Part shown: positions 12,295 to 20,476 of the stretch, one piece after another | How positions within the stretch are numbered: the first letter of the stretch is position 1 | Layout of the letters: every line of letters begins with the position of its first letter | Origin: a virus | Strand: one strand, 5' to 3' | DNA: 28,078 bases | Virus record (IMG/VR): IMGVR_UViG_3300022074_000289 | Coordinates: 1-28,078 of that record | Translations under genes and position numbers: made by a program | Notes under the pieces: generated by a model | Seen by the model: the letters and a program-made list of their open reading frames with translations, nothing else | Database searches by the model: none | Told to the model about the DNA's origin: nothing

Positions 12295-13884
12295 TTATGA
12301 AGGGACATCACTAACTATGTCTGCTGCCGTCATATTATACATAACGAAGTGAACATTGCCAATGTTGTCTTGAATGTTGGGGTAGGTGTCTCCGTCTCCC
12401 ATCCTCCACCAGTGATTAGGTGAAGATGATAGCACTGAGAGGTCGTGAGGTAATCCAGAGTTGTAAATGTCTGAAGCGGAAGCCGACTGGTCGGATGACC
12501 ACACCGCCAACTCATCTATCTTGCAGCCCCTCATGTAGTTCCCAGCAACGAACCGCCCAACCCTAAAGTTGTCTGGATCTATACCTGATGACCAACCATA
12601 ATTTGAGTGCGACCAGCTCCCGCCAGATGTCACGTTAACACCGTCTACAAATATCTTAAACCTACCATAATAGCTGTTTAGTGAGCCGCTGGAAGCCCCT
12701 GTAGAACCGCCGTCATAAGTAACAAGAACGTGCTTCCATACATCAGCGGGCAATATGCTAGCCCCTCCATCCCAATTTAGGTGGTTGTTGCTTGAGCCGT
12801 ATCTGAACCTGAGAGAGTCATTTCCTCCCCTGTATCTCATGTATAAATTACCGCCGTTTGTAGCATCATTGTCGCCAAAATATATGACCGTCTGACCGTT
12901 ATTGCTGTCTGAAGATCCCTTGATCCAGAAAGATATACTCCAAGCATCGCCGCTGCCAGATCCGTTGCTTGCTCGACCCAATACTGCATCCATTGCATTT
13001 GCGTTCGCACCCATCCAGTCTTGGTTATTAAACTCAATAGACTTCGTATCAGAGAAAGGAGGTGTGGAAACCGTAACGGTGATAGTCTCGGAATCTTCAC
13101 CGAAGTAATTAATTGCTTTGGCCGTGATGTTATATGTGCCGACAGCCAGCGAGGAACCACCCACAATGCGACGGACGTTTCCTTCTGCGGTAGTTACTCC
13201 GCTTGGGAGGTTAGACCACTCGTAGCCAACCCCATCAGTAGCGATTAACTCGTAGTTGATCGTATCACCCTCAGTCAGTGAGATTGAAGTGTTTGATGTT
13301 ATCTGAGGTGCTGATCCGGTGCTGCCGCCAGCTTGACTGAAGACTGCGTTAAGCTCATTGACTGCGTCAGCCAACGTCTGAGTAACAGCAGCGCCGTCAA
13401 TGGTTGCGTTACCCATCCTAAGTCCAGAGTAGATAGCGAAATCACCGATGTGCTTATAAATGTCGATAAAACCGTCATCAGAACCTACCGCACGAATTGA
13501 ATTGACTGCGTATGAGTCACCGTTGTCCAACAGGATAGTTGTATTGGTGTCATCTAGGCTAAAGTCTATAGCATCGGATGCGGCAAGTATAAACTGACCA
13601 GTGTTACCCGCAGCGTTGCATTGAGACGTTATATAATCAGCAGCCTCGGTTGCAGTGTTGAACGAGTTTCCGTCCGCATCCAAAAAATCAGTGAAGCTAA
13701 TCTTGTAGAACTCGTAAACGGTTTCACCGCCTTGCTGTGACCTAATATTGTTAATTACGTTGATCCTGTCTGTATCGGTAGAGTCCACCTCTGCCGAAAG
13801 GCAAGCGTTCCAGTATGCTGGATGCGTTGTCCCGAGGAAGTTAATGCAGTTTCCCGCAGCGTTTCTGACTACTGTTATTGCCAT
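12295..13884 (-). CDS. Ig-like/LamG-like adhesion tail protein
   Basis: The 529-residue protein has an N-terminal ~190 residues of unknown fold that probably attach it to the tail. A putative Ig domain follows (about 193-275, with YEWSNLPSGVTTAEG and GTYNITAKAIN). The C-terminal half (about 285-525) reads as a concanavalin/LamG-type jelly roll: WSISFWIKG, ADVWKHVLVTYDGG, FKIFVDGVNV, FRVGRFVAG and KIDELAVWSSD in the usual order. LamG-like domains bind sugars, so this is a likely receptor-binding protein for host surface glycans. It begins 3 bases after the upstream fibre gene with no SD, consistent with coupled translation. Sugar specificity cannot be read from sequence. Confidence 0.75.
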   Translation of the reverse strand: MAITVVRNAAGNCINFLGTTHPAYWNACLSAEVDSTDTDRINVINNIRSQQGGETVYEFYKISFTDFLDADGNSFNTATEAADYITSQCNAAGNTGQFILAASDAIDFSLDDTNTTILLDNGDSYAVNSIRAVGSDDGFIDIYKHIGDFAIYSGLRMGNATIDGAAVTQTLADAVNELNAVFSQAGGSTGSAPQITSNTSISLTEGDTINYELIATDGVGYEWSNLPSGVTTAEGNVRRIVGGSSLAVGTYNITAKAINYFGEDSETITVTVSTPPFSDTKSIEFNNQDWMGANANAMDAVLGRASNGSGSGDAWSISFWIKGSSDSNNGQTVIYFGDNDATNGGNLYMRYRGGNDSLRFRYGSSNNHLNWDGGASILPADVWKHVLVTYDGGSTGASSGSLNSYYGRFKIFVDGVNVTSGGSWSHSNYGWSSGIDPDNFRVGRFVAGNYMRGCKIDELAVWSSDQSASASDIYNSGLPHDLSVLSSSPNHWWRMGDGDTYPNIQDNIGNVHFVMYNMTAADIVSDVPS

Positions 13885-13886
13885 TG

Positions 13887-15506
13887 TTATCTGATGATTG
13901 AAATTAGGGTTGTGAGGGGCTGGATAAGTATCTCGTTGTTACACCTGATGGCGGGAAGCAGTCTAGCATTCCTGTCTTCATCAGACGCTATGTATGCAGA
14001 CATCTCAACCCTATTCAAATAAGCGACACCTTGAGATCCGGTTCCGAAGAATATGGGCTGAGTTGTCAGCGCAAAGGTGAACGTCGGAGCGTCATATTCA
14101 TCCCTAGTCATAAAGATGAGGCCAACCTCAAGTGTAGAGTTAGCAACTTGCGGGACTGCATTAAAGCTAAACCTCACCTTGACCAAGTCACCCACGTTAC
14201 ACTCTGTCAAGTCGTAAGACCCAGTTGCTGCATTGTATTGTAGCGATCCGCTAGTTACTGCGTCTGAGTAGCTACCTGATTGACCTGAGTCATCGAACGA
14301 GTAGTCAACTAGGTTCTCTATACCCTCTGGCATATGAGCGCCACCAAAAAGTCCCTTAGTTTGATCAAAGCTGTCAAAGCTGGACGTAGGGAAGTATGCC
14401 ACATCATTAGCTGCTTGCCTAGCCGCGCTGAAACCAAACCTATACCAAGCTGAGGACGAAGCCATTGCTGCGGTATACTGAGTATTTGAACCTAAGTCAT
14501 TAGCCCCTGACTGCCCAGTGGTTCTATCCACGAATCCCCCTGTAAACTCGTATCCGCTATCACTGCCACTATCGTAGTCGAGTAGTGTGCGGGTAATAGG
14601 ATTACCCGCAGAGTCATATATCTTCGCCATGATGTCGCCGTCATCACCAGCACCAGTGCCGTCAGATTGCCAGATGGCGCTTTTACCGGCCCCCGCAAGG
14701 GCAGGATCAGCGGACTGCTCGTTTAGACTTACGTAGGCTGCCTCCACTGCACCGTCAGTGCTTATGTCGCCATCGACGGTCACATTGCCTGTAGCGGTCA
14801 CATTGTCGCTGTAAATGTCACCAGAAGCCGTTATATCGCCTTGAGAGACGATTGAGCCACTAGCAGTCAAGGTGAAGCCAGAAACGTCTCCAGAGGCCGT
14901 CACGTCGCCAGTAGCGGTAACTGAGCCATCCGTTGAGATGTCACCGTCAGCACTGATCGTCCCGCTGGTCGTAATGTTGGCCGCATCTACGTCTCCCGAA
15001 GTCGTGATGTCTCCCGAAGAAGTTATTGTTCCTGTGGATGCAATGTTGCCTTGAGCGTCAATTTCGCCATTTACGGTAAGTATTCCGTCATCAGCAGAGA
15101 TGGTGGGGTCATCGTCATTAATTACGCCAGCGACCTTGTTTGGGGATGCCATGACCTCCCCTTCAAAAGTCCCCTGCGGCAGTCTCTTTCCGCTAGAGTC
15201 AATGATCCACACGTCGCATACGAGCAGCGCACCCTCGTTCTTAATGCGGCTGCTGACGTTGGTGAGGTCGAAATCAATATCGGTGATGCCGTTTACACCG
15301 TCAGTGTGAGTTGTTTGGCTGGCTTGAACCACAGCTTCAGCGTTAGACTGAGACGTGTCCTCCTTACAAGTGATGACCACCTCGGAACCCGTAAGGTCAA
15401 TAGGGACATCAGGATCGCTGATTTTGTCCTTTGGCTCGATTACCGTGACTCTCTTTGTGGTAATCTCTCCTGCGTAAAGTTTGAAAATATTATCAGAGCA
15501 GCTCAT
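13887..15506 (-). CDS. BppU-like/beta-repeat tail protein
   Basis: The 539-residue product begins with a ~125-residue domain resembling the N-terminus of baseplate upper proteins (a VPIDLTGSEVVITCKED strand pair and GTFEGEV). Residues 141-260 hold about 17 imperfect short repeats of the TSGDIT or ADGDIS type, which should form an elongated beta-solenoid or triple-beta shaft. A ~280-residue C-terminal domain follows and may be the tip. It probably forms a fibre or spike bound to the baseplate, with the repeats acting as spacer. It overlaps the membrane protein gene upstream by one base, so translation is coupled. The architecture is clear; the named family match is tentative. Confidence 0.65.
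   Translation of the reverse strand: MSCSDNIFKLYAGEITTKRVTVIEPKDKISDPDVPIDLTGSEVVITCKEDTSQSNAEAVVQASQTTHTDGVNGITDIDFDLTNVSSRIKNEGALLVCDVWIIDSSGKRLPQGTFEGEVMASPNKVAGVINDDDPTISADDGILTVNGEIDAQGNIASTGTITSSGDITTSGDVDAANITTSGTISADGDISTDGSVTATGDVTASGDVSGFTLTASGSIVSQGDITASGDIYSDNVTATGNVTVDGDISTDGAVEAAYVSLNEQSADPALAGAGKSAIWQSDGTGAGDDGDIMAKIYDSAGNPITRTLLDYDSGSDSGYEFTGGFVDRTTGQSGANDLGSNTQYTAAMASSSAWYRFGFSAARQAANDVAYFPTSSFDSFDQTKGLFGGAHMPEGIENLVDYSFDDSGQSGSYSDAVTSGSLQYNAATGSYDLTECNVGDLVKVRFSFNAVPQVANSTLEVGLIFMTRDEYDAPTFTFALTTQPIFFGTGSQGVAYLNRVEMSAYIASDEDRNARLLPAIRCNNEILIQPLTTLISIIR
14727..15086 (-). repeat. Short beta-repeat coding region
   Basis: It encodes imperfect 6-7 residue repeats (SGDIT, DGDIS, TGNVT types) in the shaft of the tail protein. 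The DNA repeats are diverged rather than identical. Confidence 0.65.
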
Positions 15507-15820
15507 TACTTATCTTTTTTGTGAACCTGTATGCAATCGGCAGCCCGAATGCTCTCCGTCAGGCTATCCAAAGCTACAGTAAGTCTATCAATATTTCGAT
15601 TGCTATCTTCTCTGATCTGTTGTCGTTCTTCCCTGTTTTCAGTGAGTATTTTGTCAATAAAAGCCCTATCCTCCTTGGACTTGACTTGGTGAAACCTAAT
15701 AAAAAGAATAATTATGCTAAAAAGTGCAAATAGAACTAACCCAGTCAAGCCATGTCTTGCCCAAAGCTGCTCAGATCCAGTGGTCTGTATCTCGCTAATA
15801 ATTAGTAAGTTCTGGATCAT
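15506..15820 (-). CDS. Single-pass membrane protein with coiled coil
   Basis: The 104-residue protein has one clear membrane segment (about residues 25-42, LTGLVLFALFSIIILFIR) and a long charged helix (46-95) with heptad character (EDRAFIDKILTENREERQQ). The topology is that of BhlA-type holin-like proteins or inner-membrane spanins. Its companion upstream is also a membrane protein, 11 bases away, while the main lysis cassette is about 5 kb downstream on the same strand. It could therefore be a second holin or antiholin, a spanin, or a protein unrelated to lysis. There is no SD. Its stop overlaps the next gene start by one base, tying it to the tail fibre operon. Confidence 0.6.
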   Translation of the reverse strand: MIQNLLIISEIQTTGSEQLWARHGLTGLVLFALFSIIILFIRFHQVKSKEDRAFIDKILTENREERQQIREDSNRNIDRLTVALDSLTESIRAADCIQVHKKDK

Positions 15821-15831
15821 GGCTCACATTG

Positions 15832-16146
15832 TTAGGCTTGCTTAATCTTTCTTATAACCATGCAAAGGTGCAGGGTCGTTAGCGATGTGGCGGAAAACAT
15901 AATAAGTCTCAGTAGATTCTGAAACTCTGGACTCCAAGTGTCAAGAAATCCGAAGTGCGCTGCCGCCGCGAATATCAATGTCCCAGCACCGATGACGCTC
16001 TCGCCCCATAGCTGCCAAGAGATTGCTCTCGATAAACTGCCAGCCCTCTCGCTTAACTCGTCTGCTCGACGGAGAAACTCCTTCGCAGCAAACAGAGACA
16101 GCAAGACCGTCAAGGTTCCTAGCAGTATGATTGTAAGTGTCAACAT
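15832..16146 (-). CDS. Three-helix membrane protein, holin-like
   Basis: The start at 16146 is preferred over 16197 because the product then opens directly with a membrane helix. The 104 residues hold three hydrophobic segments (about 2-20, 50-66 and 78-97), with a charged loop between the first two (KEFLRRADELSERAG) and a basic end (RKIKQA). Size and topology resemble class I holins, but no family is recognised. It is the first gene after the sulfotransferase cassette and the longest intergenic gap of this arm (112 bases), so it may start a new transcription unit. A small palindrome lies just upstream. With the following one-pass protein it forms a membrane pair, possibly holin and antiholin. 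Confidence 0.55.
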   Translation of the reverse strand: MLTLTIILLGTLTVLLSLFAAKEFLRRADELSERAGSLSRAISWQLWGESVIGAGTLIFAAAAHFGFLDTWSPEFQNLLRLIMFSATSLTTLHLCMVIRKIKQA

Positions 16147-16160
16147 TGTTTGTCGTAAGT

Positions 16161-16174
16161 TATCATAAATGATA
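16161..16174. repeat. Short palindrome upstream of a holin-like gene
   Basis: TATCATAAATGATA is a perfect 6-bp inverted repeat with a 2-base centre, within the 112-base gap. It might be an operator or chance AT-rich symmetry; it contains a TATGAT-like -10 on the - strand without a good -35. Confidence 0.25.
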
Positions 16175-16258
16175 TTGTGACAACCCGAAGAAGACAATGT
16201 AAACCTACAATTTTACTCTATACCCCGAAGATGGCGGGTTGAAGATGCCCAACCTTGA

Positions 16259-16858
16259 CTAGCCCCTAAACCATTGATTCGGAAAGCCCAGAAGGTCGTA
16301 ATCCTCTTGGAATCGCCCGTGAATAATCTTGGCGCACTCTTCGTCGTATAGACCCGACAAGTCCGGTGGCTTACTGCTAGAGGCATTTAGCCTCTGAAGC
16401 GGCTCGCACTTTGCGCCCACCTTATCGCAGATGTATGCCCATTCGCTGTCAATATCCTCAAGAAGAAAAATATCATCAACCGCTATATTTCCATCTTTAC
16501 CCTTCCAGTAGAATGAGTGAGCGCCAAGCTCCCTGACCTTAAATAGCGGGAGGTCATTTACGTAGCCCTTAACCCAACCCTTGAAATCAGCGTCATAGGG
16601 GAGCTTGTGGGGGTTGCCATCCTCAAGCCCGTCTCGCCAATAGAAGAACAAGCTCGCAGCCACTTCCAGCGGATTCCTTCTGAATGAAAAGGTGTAGTAT
16701 TCGTCGAATTTCGGCACAACCTCAATTAGCTTATGAATGGGCGCATGATCTAGGTTAGGTATAACGGAAACTCCAGAGCCAATAAACGCTTCTTTGCGCG
16801 ACGTGCCGCCCGTCTTAGGGACGTGAATATCTGCAAATCTGTGAGATGCCGAAACCAT
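16259..16858 (-). CDS. Sulfotransferase 1
   Basis: The 199-residue protein has a PAPS-dependent sulfotransferase layout: a 5'-phosphosulfate loop HVPKTGGTS (residues 12-20) after the first strand, and a 3'-phosphate motif YTFSFRRNP (Arg60, Arg61, Asn62, Pro63) followed by a helix. A VDDIFLLEDID segment near 125-137 corresponds to the family's late core strand and its E-x-L-like motif. It would transfer sulfate from PAPS to a hydroxyl, probably on a carbohydrate. No signal or membrane segment is present, so it works in the cytoplasm. AGGGG lies 7 bases upstream as a possible SD. It follows its paralogue by 13 bases in one operon with the glycosyltransferase. The acceptor is unknown. Confidence 0.8.
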   Translation of the reverse strand: MVSASHRFADIHVPKTGGTSRKEAFIGSGVSVIPNLDHAPIHKLIEVVPKFDEYYTFSFRRNPLEVAASLFFYWRDGLEDGNPHKLPYDADFKGWVKGYVNDLPLFKVRELGAHSFYWKGKDGNIAVDDIFLLEDIDSEWAYICDKVGAKCEPLQRLNASSSKPPDLSGLYDEECAKIIHGRFQEDYDLLGFPNQWFRG

Positions 16859-16871
16859 AATTCAACCCCTG

Positions 16872-17483
16872 CTACCAGCCCTCCCAAGAATCTGGAATAC
16901 CAAGAATCTCAGCATCAAGGGCAAATCTATTCCTAACAATCTCGGCGGTTGTATCATTGTAATACCTCATAAAGGGCTTTGACCTTGGGCTTCTAGATTT
17001 GTTCTTAAAGTCGCCCGCAATATCGCCCCCATGCCTCGCTACCACATCTAGGAACTCGCCCTTCATGTCATCGAAGTCAAGAATGTCATCAACGATAATC
17101 TCGCCGCTTTCATCCTGCCAGTATTTGATGTGATTGGAAAGATGGGGAGAGCTATCAGCAATATTGTTAATCCTCCGAATCCAGCCATTAAAGCCTTTCT
17201 GCATCTTTTTTGGGGCAGGTCTATCATTGGCCCTCGCTTTCTTCATGGAGTGTTCATACCAAGAAACCATAAAATCCAGCGGGTTTCTTCTGAATGAGTA
17301 AGTATAGTGGGATCTGAACTCCTCTTCCCCGATCAATTCGGAGATTTCTGCTGCGGTCAGGTGCGATGATGCCTTTGGCTGTAGCCCGAACCCATCCAGC
17401 CCCCCTAAGTAATCCCTCCTAGAGTTAGTGCCTGTCCTCGGGACGCAGACTTCAATTATCTTTTTATCAGAACAAACGATCAT
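16872..17483 (-). CDS. Sulfotransferase 2, paralogue of its neighbour
   Basis: The 203-residue protein aligns along its whole length with the next gene: CVPRTGTNS (13-21) for the phosphosulfate loop, YTYSFRRNP (60-68) for the 3'-phosphate motif, then FNGWIRR, IIVDDILDFDD and a closing YNDTTAEIVRNRF. The loop differs from the canonical PKTGGTS by K to R, and by TN replacing GT, so PAPS binding may be altered or the enzyme may use a different geometry. The ATGA overlap (4 bases) with the glycosyltransferase gene shows translational coupling. Two sulfotransferases side by side suggest two positions on one glycan, or one working enzyme and one regulatory or decaying copy. Confidence 0.75.
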   Translation of the reverse strand: MIVCSDKKIIEVCVPRTGTNSRRDYLGGLDGFGLQPKASSHLTAAEISELIGEEEFRSHYTYSFRRNPLDFMVSWYEHSMKKARANDRPAPKKMQKGFNGWIRRINNIADSSPHLSNHIKYWQDESGEIIVDDILDFDDMKGEFLDVVARHGGDIAGDFKNKSRSPRSKPFMRYYNDTTAEIVRNRFALDAEILGIPDSWEGW

Positions 17484-18766
17484 AATAATGAAATAGCCTC
17501 TCTAGCTTTGCTGAATGACAACCCTGCAACCCTGTGGATCGATTCATTGTCCCTTGTGAATCTTGGTGTTATCTGGTGGATGTGGACTGATTTGATGTTG
17601 CTAGGTGGCTCACTGGCCCTCCAGATTCCGTGGTTATGCAGGGTGCTGAATACCTGTGTCCGATAACGCTGCGGGATCTTCCCCATGCACCACTGCTCAT
17701 AAAAGCCGCCCACACCCTCACGGTAAAGGTCAATCCAGAACTCAACGAGGTCAGGATTGCTGGTCAGGAAGTATCCAGCATTGTAGAACCCGTCTCGCTC
17801 AACGATGCACTTTCGCTTGCCGTCATATACGTCTGTTATCTTCTTGAAGGGATCATCCCAGTAGAATGGCGACAATACAGCATCACAGTCGGTGAATGTC
17901 TCTGATGGGTCATCGCAAAACACAATATCAGAATCAAGCAGTAAGACACCCTTATCACCAACGCGCTCCACCTCTTGCTTCAGAGCCTTGAGCTTCCACA
18001 TGATCACATCAGGCTTCCAGTAGTCGTCCTGATTGGTGAGGTTCTTAAGCTCCGCCTTGGCTTCCGCCAGCGACTCCGGCGTAAGCGTTGCAAATGCTCT
18101 GACTTCAGCCATATCATAGATACCTTTAAGTCTCTCGACTTCAGCCTCTACAACCGCATCGCAATATATTGATATTGGCTTCCCGCCCGTATGGTATGTC
18201 CATGTGACTAGCAGCGGCTCCAAGTCTGGCAGAACTCCGTGATCCATAGCCACAACAGCACCATTAACGGATAAGGAGTCAGTGGAGCATTCCCGCACCA
18301 CACCTACGCCGTAATGTGATTCAGTTGGGCATCCTTTGATAACCTCGCCCCTGAGAAACGCCTCTTGATCCCCTATAAGGGTGCTGACATCAATCGCGGA
18401 CTCATTGGTGTAGTCAGCAATACTGTGACTGGGTTTCTCTTTTATTCTCAGGGCGGGATCAAACTCAATGGGTATACCGCGAGATTCAGCGGCCTCAGAT
18501 ATGAGCCTAAACAATGGTCGATCCTCGTCCACTGACGACATGGAGTTAACCGCCCCATACAGTTTGAGTGCAAACTCAACAGGGATTACGGCGCAAGAGG
18601 GTGAGTGGATGGTGACGGCCTCGTAGCTATCTCTCTGCGAGATAACGTGGTTCCCGCCGCTTAGGATAACACCATCATGCTTATTCTTGTGGCACAGCAC
18701 TAGAGCTTCGCACACAGACTTTCTCGATCCCTTTCTTAGTATAGTTAATTGGAGGGGGTTTTTCAT
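17480..18766 (-). CDS. Glycosyltransferase, GT-A type, possibly two-domain
   Basis: The C-terminal ~250 residues look like a nucleotide-sugar transferase: LLLDSDIVF with the DxD motif at residues 278-280, FYNAGYFLTSNP (327-338), FWIDLYREG, and a late SVHIHQ (394-398) that could supply the metal-binding His. The N-terminal ~115 residues contain GVILSGGNHVI, HSPSCAVIP and a DEDRPLFRLI...GIPIEFDP pattern like the end of a GT2 domain. That region could be a second, partial transferase or an acceptor-binding domain. It should add sugars to a glycan or protein in the cytoplasm. The start has no SD; a weak TTGCTC-N16-CATTAT lies 7 bases upstream. It leads the operon with both sulfotransferases. Confidence 0.65.
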   Translation of the reverse strand: MKNPLQLTILRKGSRKSVCEALVLCHKNKHDGVILSGGNHVISQRDSYEAVTIHSPSCAVIPVEFALKLYGAVNSMSSVDEDRPLFRLISEAAESRGIPIEFDPALRIKEKPSHSIADYTNESAIDVSTLIGDQEAFLRGEVIKGCPTESHYGVGVVRECSTDSLSVNGAVVAMDHGVLPDLEPLLVTWTYHTGGKPISIYCDAVVEAEVERLKGIYDMAEVRAFATLTPESLAEAKAELKNLTNQDDYWKPDVIMWKLKALKQEVERVGDKGVLLLDSDIVFCDDPSETFTDCDAVLSPFYWDDPFKKITDVYDGKRKCIVERDGFYNAGYFLTSNPDLVEFWIDLYREGVGGFYEQWCMGKIPQRYRTQVFSTLHNHGIWRASEPPSNIKSVHIHQITPRFTRDNESIHRVAGLSFSKAREAISLL

Positions 18767-18785
18767 CGGCTATATAATGCTCTAA

Positions 18786-19715
18786 TCAAGAGCCAGAGCA
18801 AGGCTCTCCGCAATCAGGGTCTGGGTCGCAAGGTTTTGCCATAGTTACAGATTCAGAAGCCTGTATTTCGGGTGAGTTCGACCTCCGGCCCGAGGCGCGA
18901 ATGCCCTGAGACGAACCCCACAGCAAACTTCCGGTGCTTGAGATATTTACAGTAACAGTGCTTCCATTAACCATCGTTTCATTCGCATACATAACACCCA
19001 TAAAGAAAACCTTCACAAACCACAGGGAGGAGGGATTTTCTGTGTCGGTGAGCGTTATGTCTATCGAGGTTAGCTCATAAGGGTGGGGGTTGGCTACTGC
19101 CGACTCATCGCATAACCTACCGCAAGCGTCCGCTCCCAGCGGAAGGCAGCTAGGTATATCATCAATTCTATTAGAGAAGGTTAAGTATGCGGAAGACTTA
19201 CCACTCCTCAACCTCTTGCCACCACCAGCACCAGCACCAGCACCAACACCGCCGCCGCCGCCGCCGCTTGACGAGGTTGATGGGACATAAACTGATGGTG
19301 GCTGCTCCGGTAGAGCGCACTCATCTCCGCAGGGGGTAGAGTTAGGTGAGTCGAGGGGTGGCTGAAACTCAGCCGTCACTTCCCTAGAGTAGTAACCCTC
19401 GATGTAAGACTCGGTAATGCCTTCGCAACTCACATCATTCTCAAAGCAAGCAACGCTAAGAGATGTCCAGTCTTCGCCGTAAAAGTCGTCCTCTGTAAAC
19501 TCATCAGCCGCAACAATCCTGATGCCCAGTGAATCCTCGATGAACCAGATCCCGCCGCTGTAGTGAATCCACCTGTCAGCAACCTGCTCATTATTAACTG
19601 TGACCTCCCACGCCACCCTGCGAATGCGCAAGGGGCGGGTGTCCCGTTGTCTATCAAGAGAAACGCAAACATCCTCCATTGTTGGCCAGTTGGCCACTTT
19701 TGGTATAGTCGCCAT
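18786..19715 (-). CDS. Tail-associated protein with poly-Gly hinge
   Basis: The 309-residue product is not recognised. Residues 1-140 form one acidic beta-rich domain with several Cys. A flexible linker of Ser, then Gly and Ala (about 147-168, SSSGGGGGGVGAGAG) follows, then a second beta-rich domain (170-290) and a Cys- and Pro-rich tail ending CDPDPDCGEPCSGS. A two-domain protein with a flexible hinge, placed between tail proteins, fits a virion component such as a minor tail or decoration protein. The glycosyltransferase operon follows directly, so this protein, rich in Ser, Thr and Asn near the hinge, could be a glycan acceptor; that is speculation. It starts 1 base after the preceding gene's stop without SD. 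Confidence 0.55.
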   Translation of the reverse strand: MATIPKVANWPTMEDVCVSLDRQRDTRPLRIRRVAWEVTVNNEQVADRWIHYSGGIWFIEDSLGIRIVAADEFTEDDFYGEDWTSLSVACFENDVSCEGITESYIEGYYSREVTAEFQPPLDSPNSTPCGDECALPEQPPSVYVPSTSSSGGGGGGVGAGAGAGGGKRLRSGKSSAYLTFSNRIDDIPSCLPLGADACGRLCDESAVANPHPYELTSIDITLTDTENPSSLWFVKVFFMGVMYANETMVNGSTVTVNISSTGSLLWGSSQGIRASGRRSNSPEIQASESVTMAKPCDPDPDCGEPCSGS

Positions 19716-19716
19716 A

Positions 19717-20454
19717 TTACAGTTTCCGGCTCAAGTCAATGTGGAATGGGTTGCACGTCCGAACATTGGTGTCGGGGACTGCCCCGCCCGTGTCTTGCCA
19801 ATATTCAAAAGTAGCATCAGCAATTAGCCTGACATTAGTATTAATGTCTTCGGATTCGTCATCAAGAAAGACGGCCAAGGCAGAATCACTAAACGATACT
19901 CCGCAGCGGTATCTAGTATAGCCTGCGCCTCCACCGATCTTCTGTAATGTTCCGGTCTGAACGTCCACACCTTCCTCGCCCTCAAACTGCTTTACCTTCA
20001 TCTTGAAATTGGACACGGGAATATCCTGTGTGACTCCAGCCTTGCTCAGTGAAAAGGAGATAACGAAATCATCAAACTGCTTGAGTCTGAACTTGTTGAA
20101 TCCAGTCTCTTCATCCACCAGCATCCCAAGACCAGTTATGTCTCCAGTATCCAGATCAAAATCCCACTGAGGTGCTGCGGATGCGTCAAAACTAGCGAAC
20201 TTTACACCAATGGTGATGTCTATGGTTCCAGTGTCGCCTGATGCGTCAGCTTGAATTGTGGCCTTGTAGATTGAACCCGCAGAGTCAAGTGATGGTGATC
20301 CATAAAGCAGCCCCGAGGAGCTTAGCGTCATGCCGCTCGGTAGCGACCCGTCAATCACTGACCACGAAGCTCCTGTGGGGTCAGAGATGAATTGGACAGA
20401 ATAAGACTGCGCCTCCGAGAATGATAGGATTGATGTCTCTGTGTTTATTGTCAT
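19717..20454 (-). CDS. Putative Ig-domain tail protein
   Basis: The 245-residue protein opens with a putative Ig domain (residues 1-85) of He_PIG type, with the signature LPSGMTLSSSGLLYGSP. A ~150-residue beta-rich domain follows, with strands such as FDDFVISFSLSKAG and NFKMKVKQFEGEE and a final EYWQDTGGAVPD segment. The same style of domain is seen in baseplate and fibre-anchor proteins. It is probably a structural tail protein displaying an Ig module. The upstream bases (ACACACATCACA) are CA-rich and lack an SD. It is followed within 1 base by the Gly-hinge protein, so the two are coupled and may form a complex. Confidence 0.6.
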   Translation of the reverse strand: MTINTETSILSFSEAQSYSVQFISDPTGASWSVIDGSLPSGMTLSSSGLLYGSPSLDSAGSIYKATIQADASGDTGTIDITIGVKFASFDASAAPQWDFDLDTGDITGLGMLVDEETGFNKFRLKQFDDFVISFSLSKAGVTQDIPVSNFKMKVKQFEGEEGVDVQTGTLQKIGGGAGYTRYRCGVSFSDSALAVFLDDESEDINTNVRLIADATFEYWQDTGGAVPDTNVRTCNPFHIDLSRKL

Positions 20455-20476
20455 TGTGATGTGTGTTCTATGTAAA

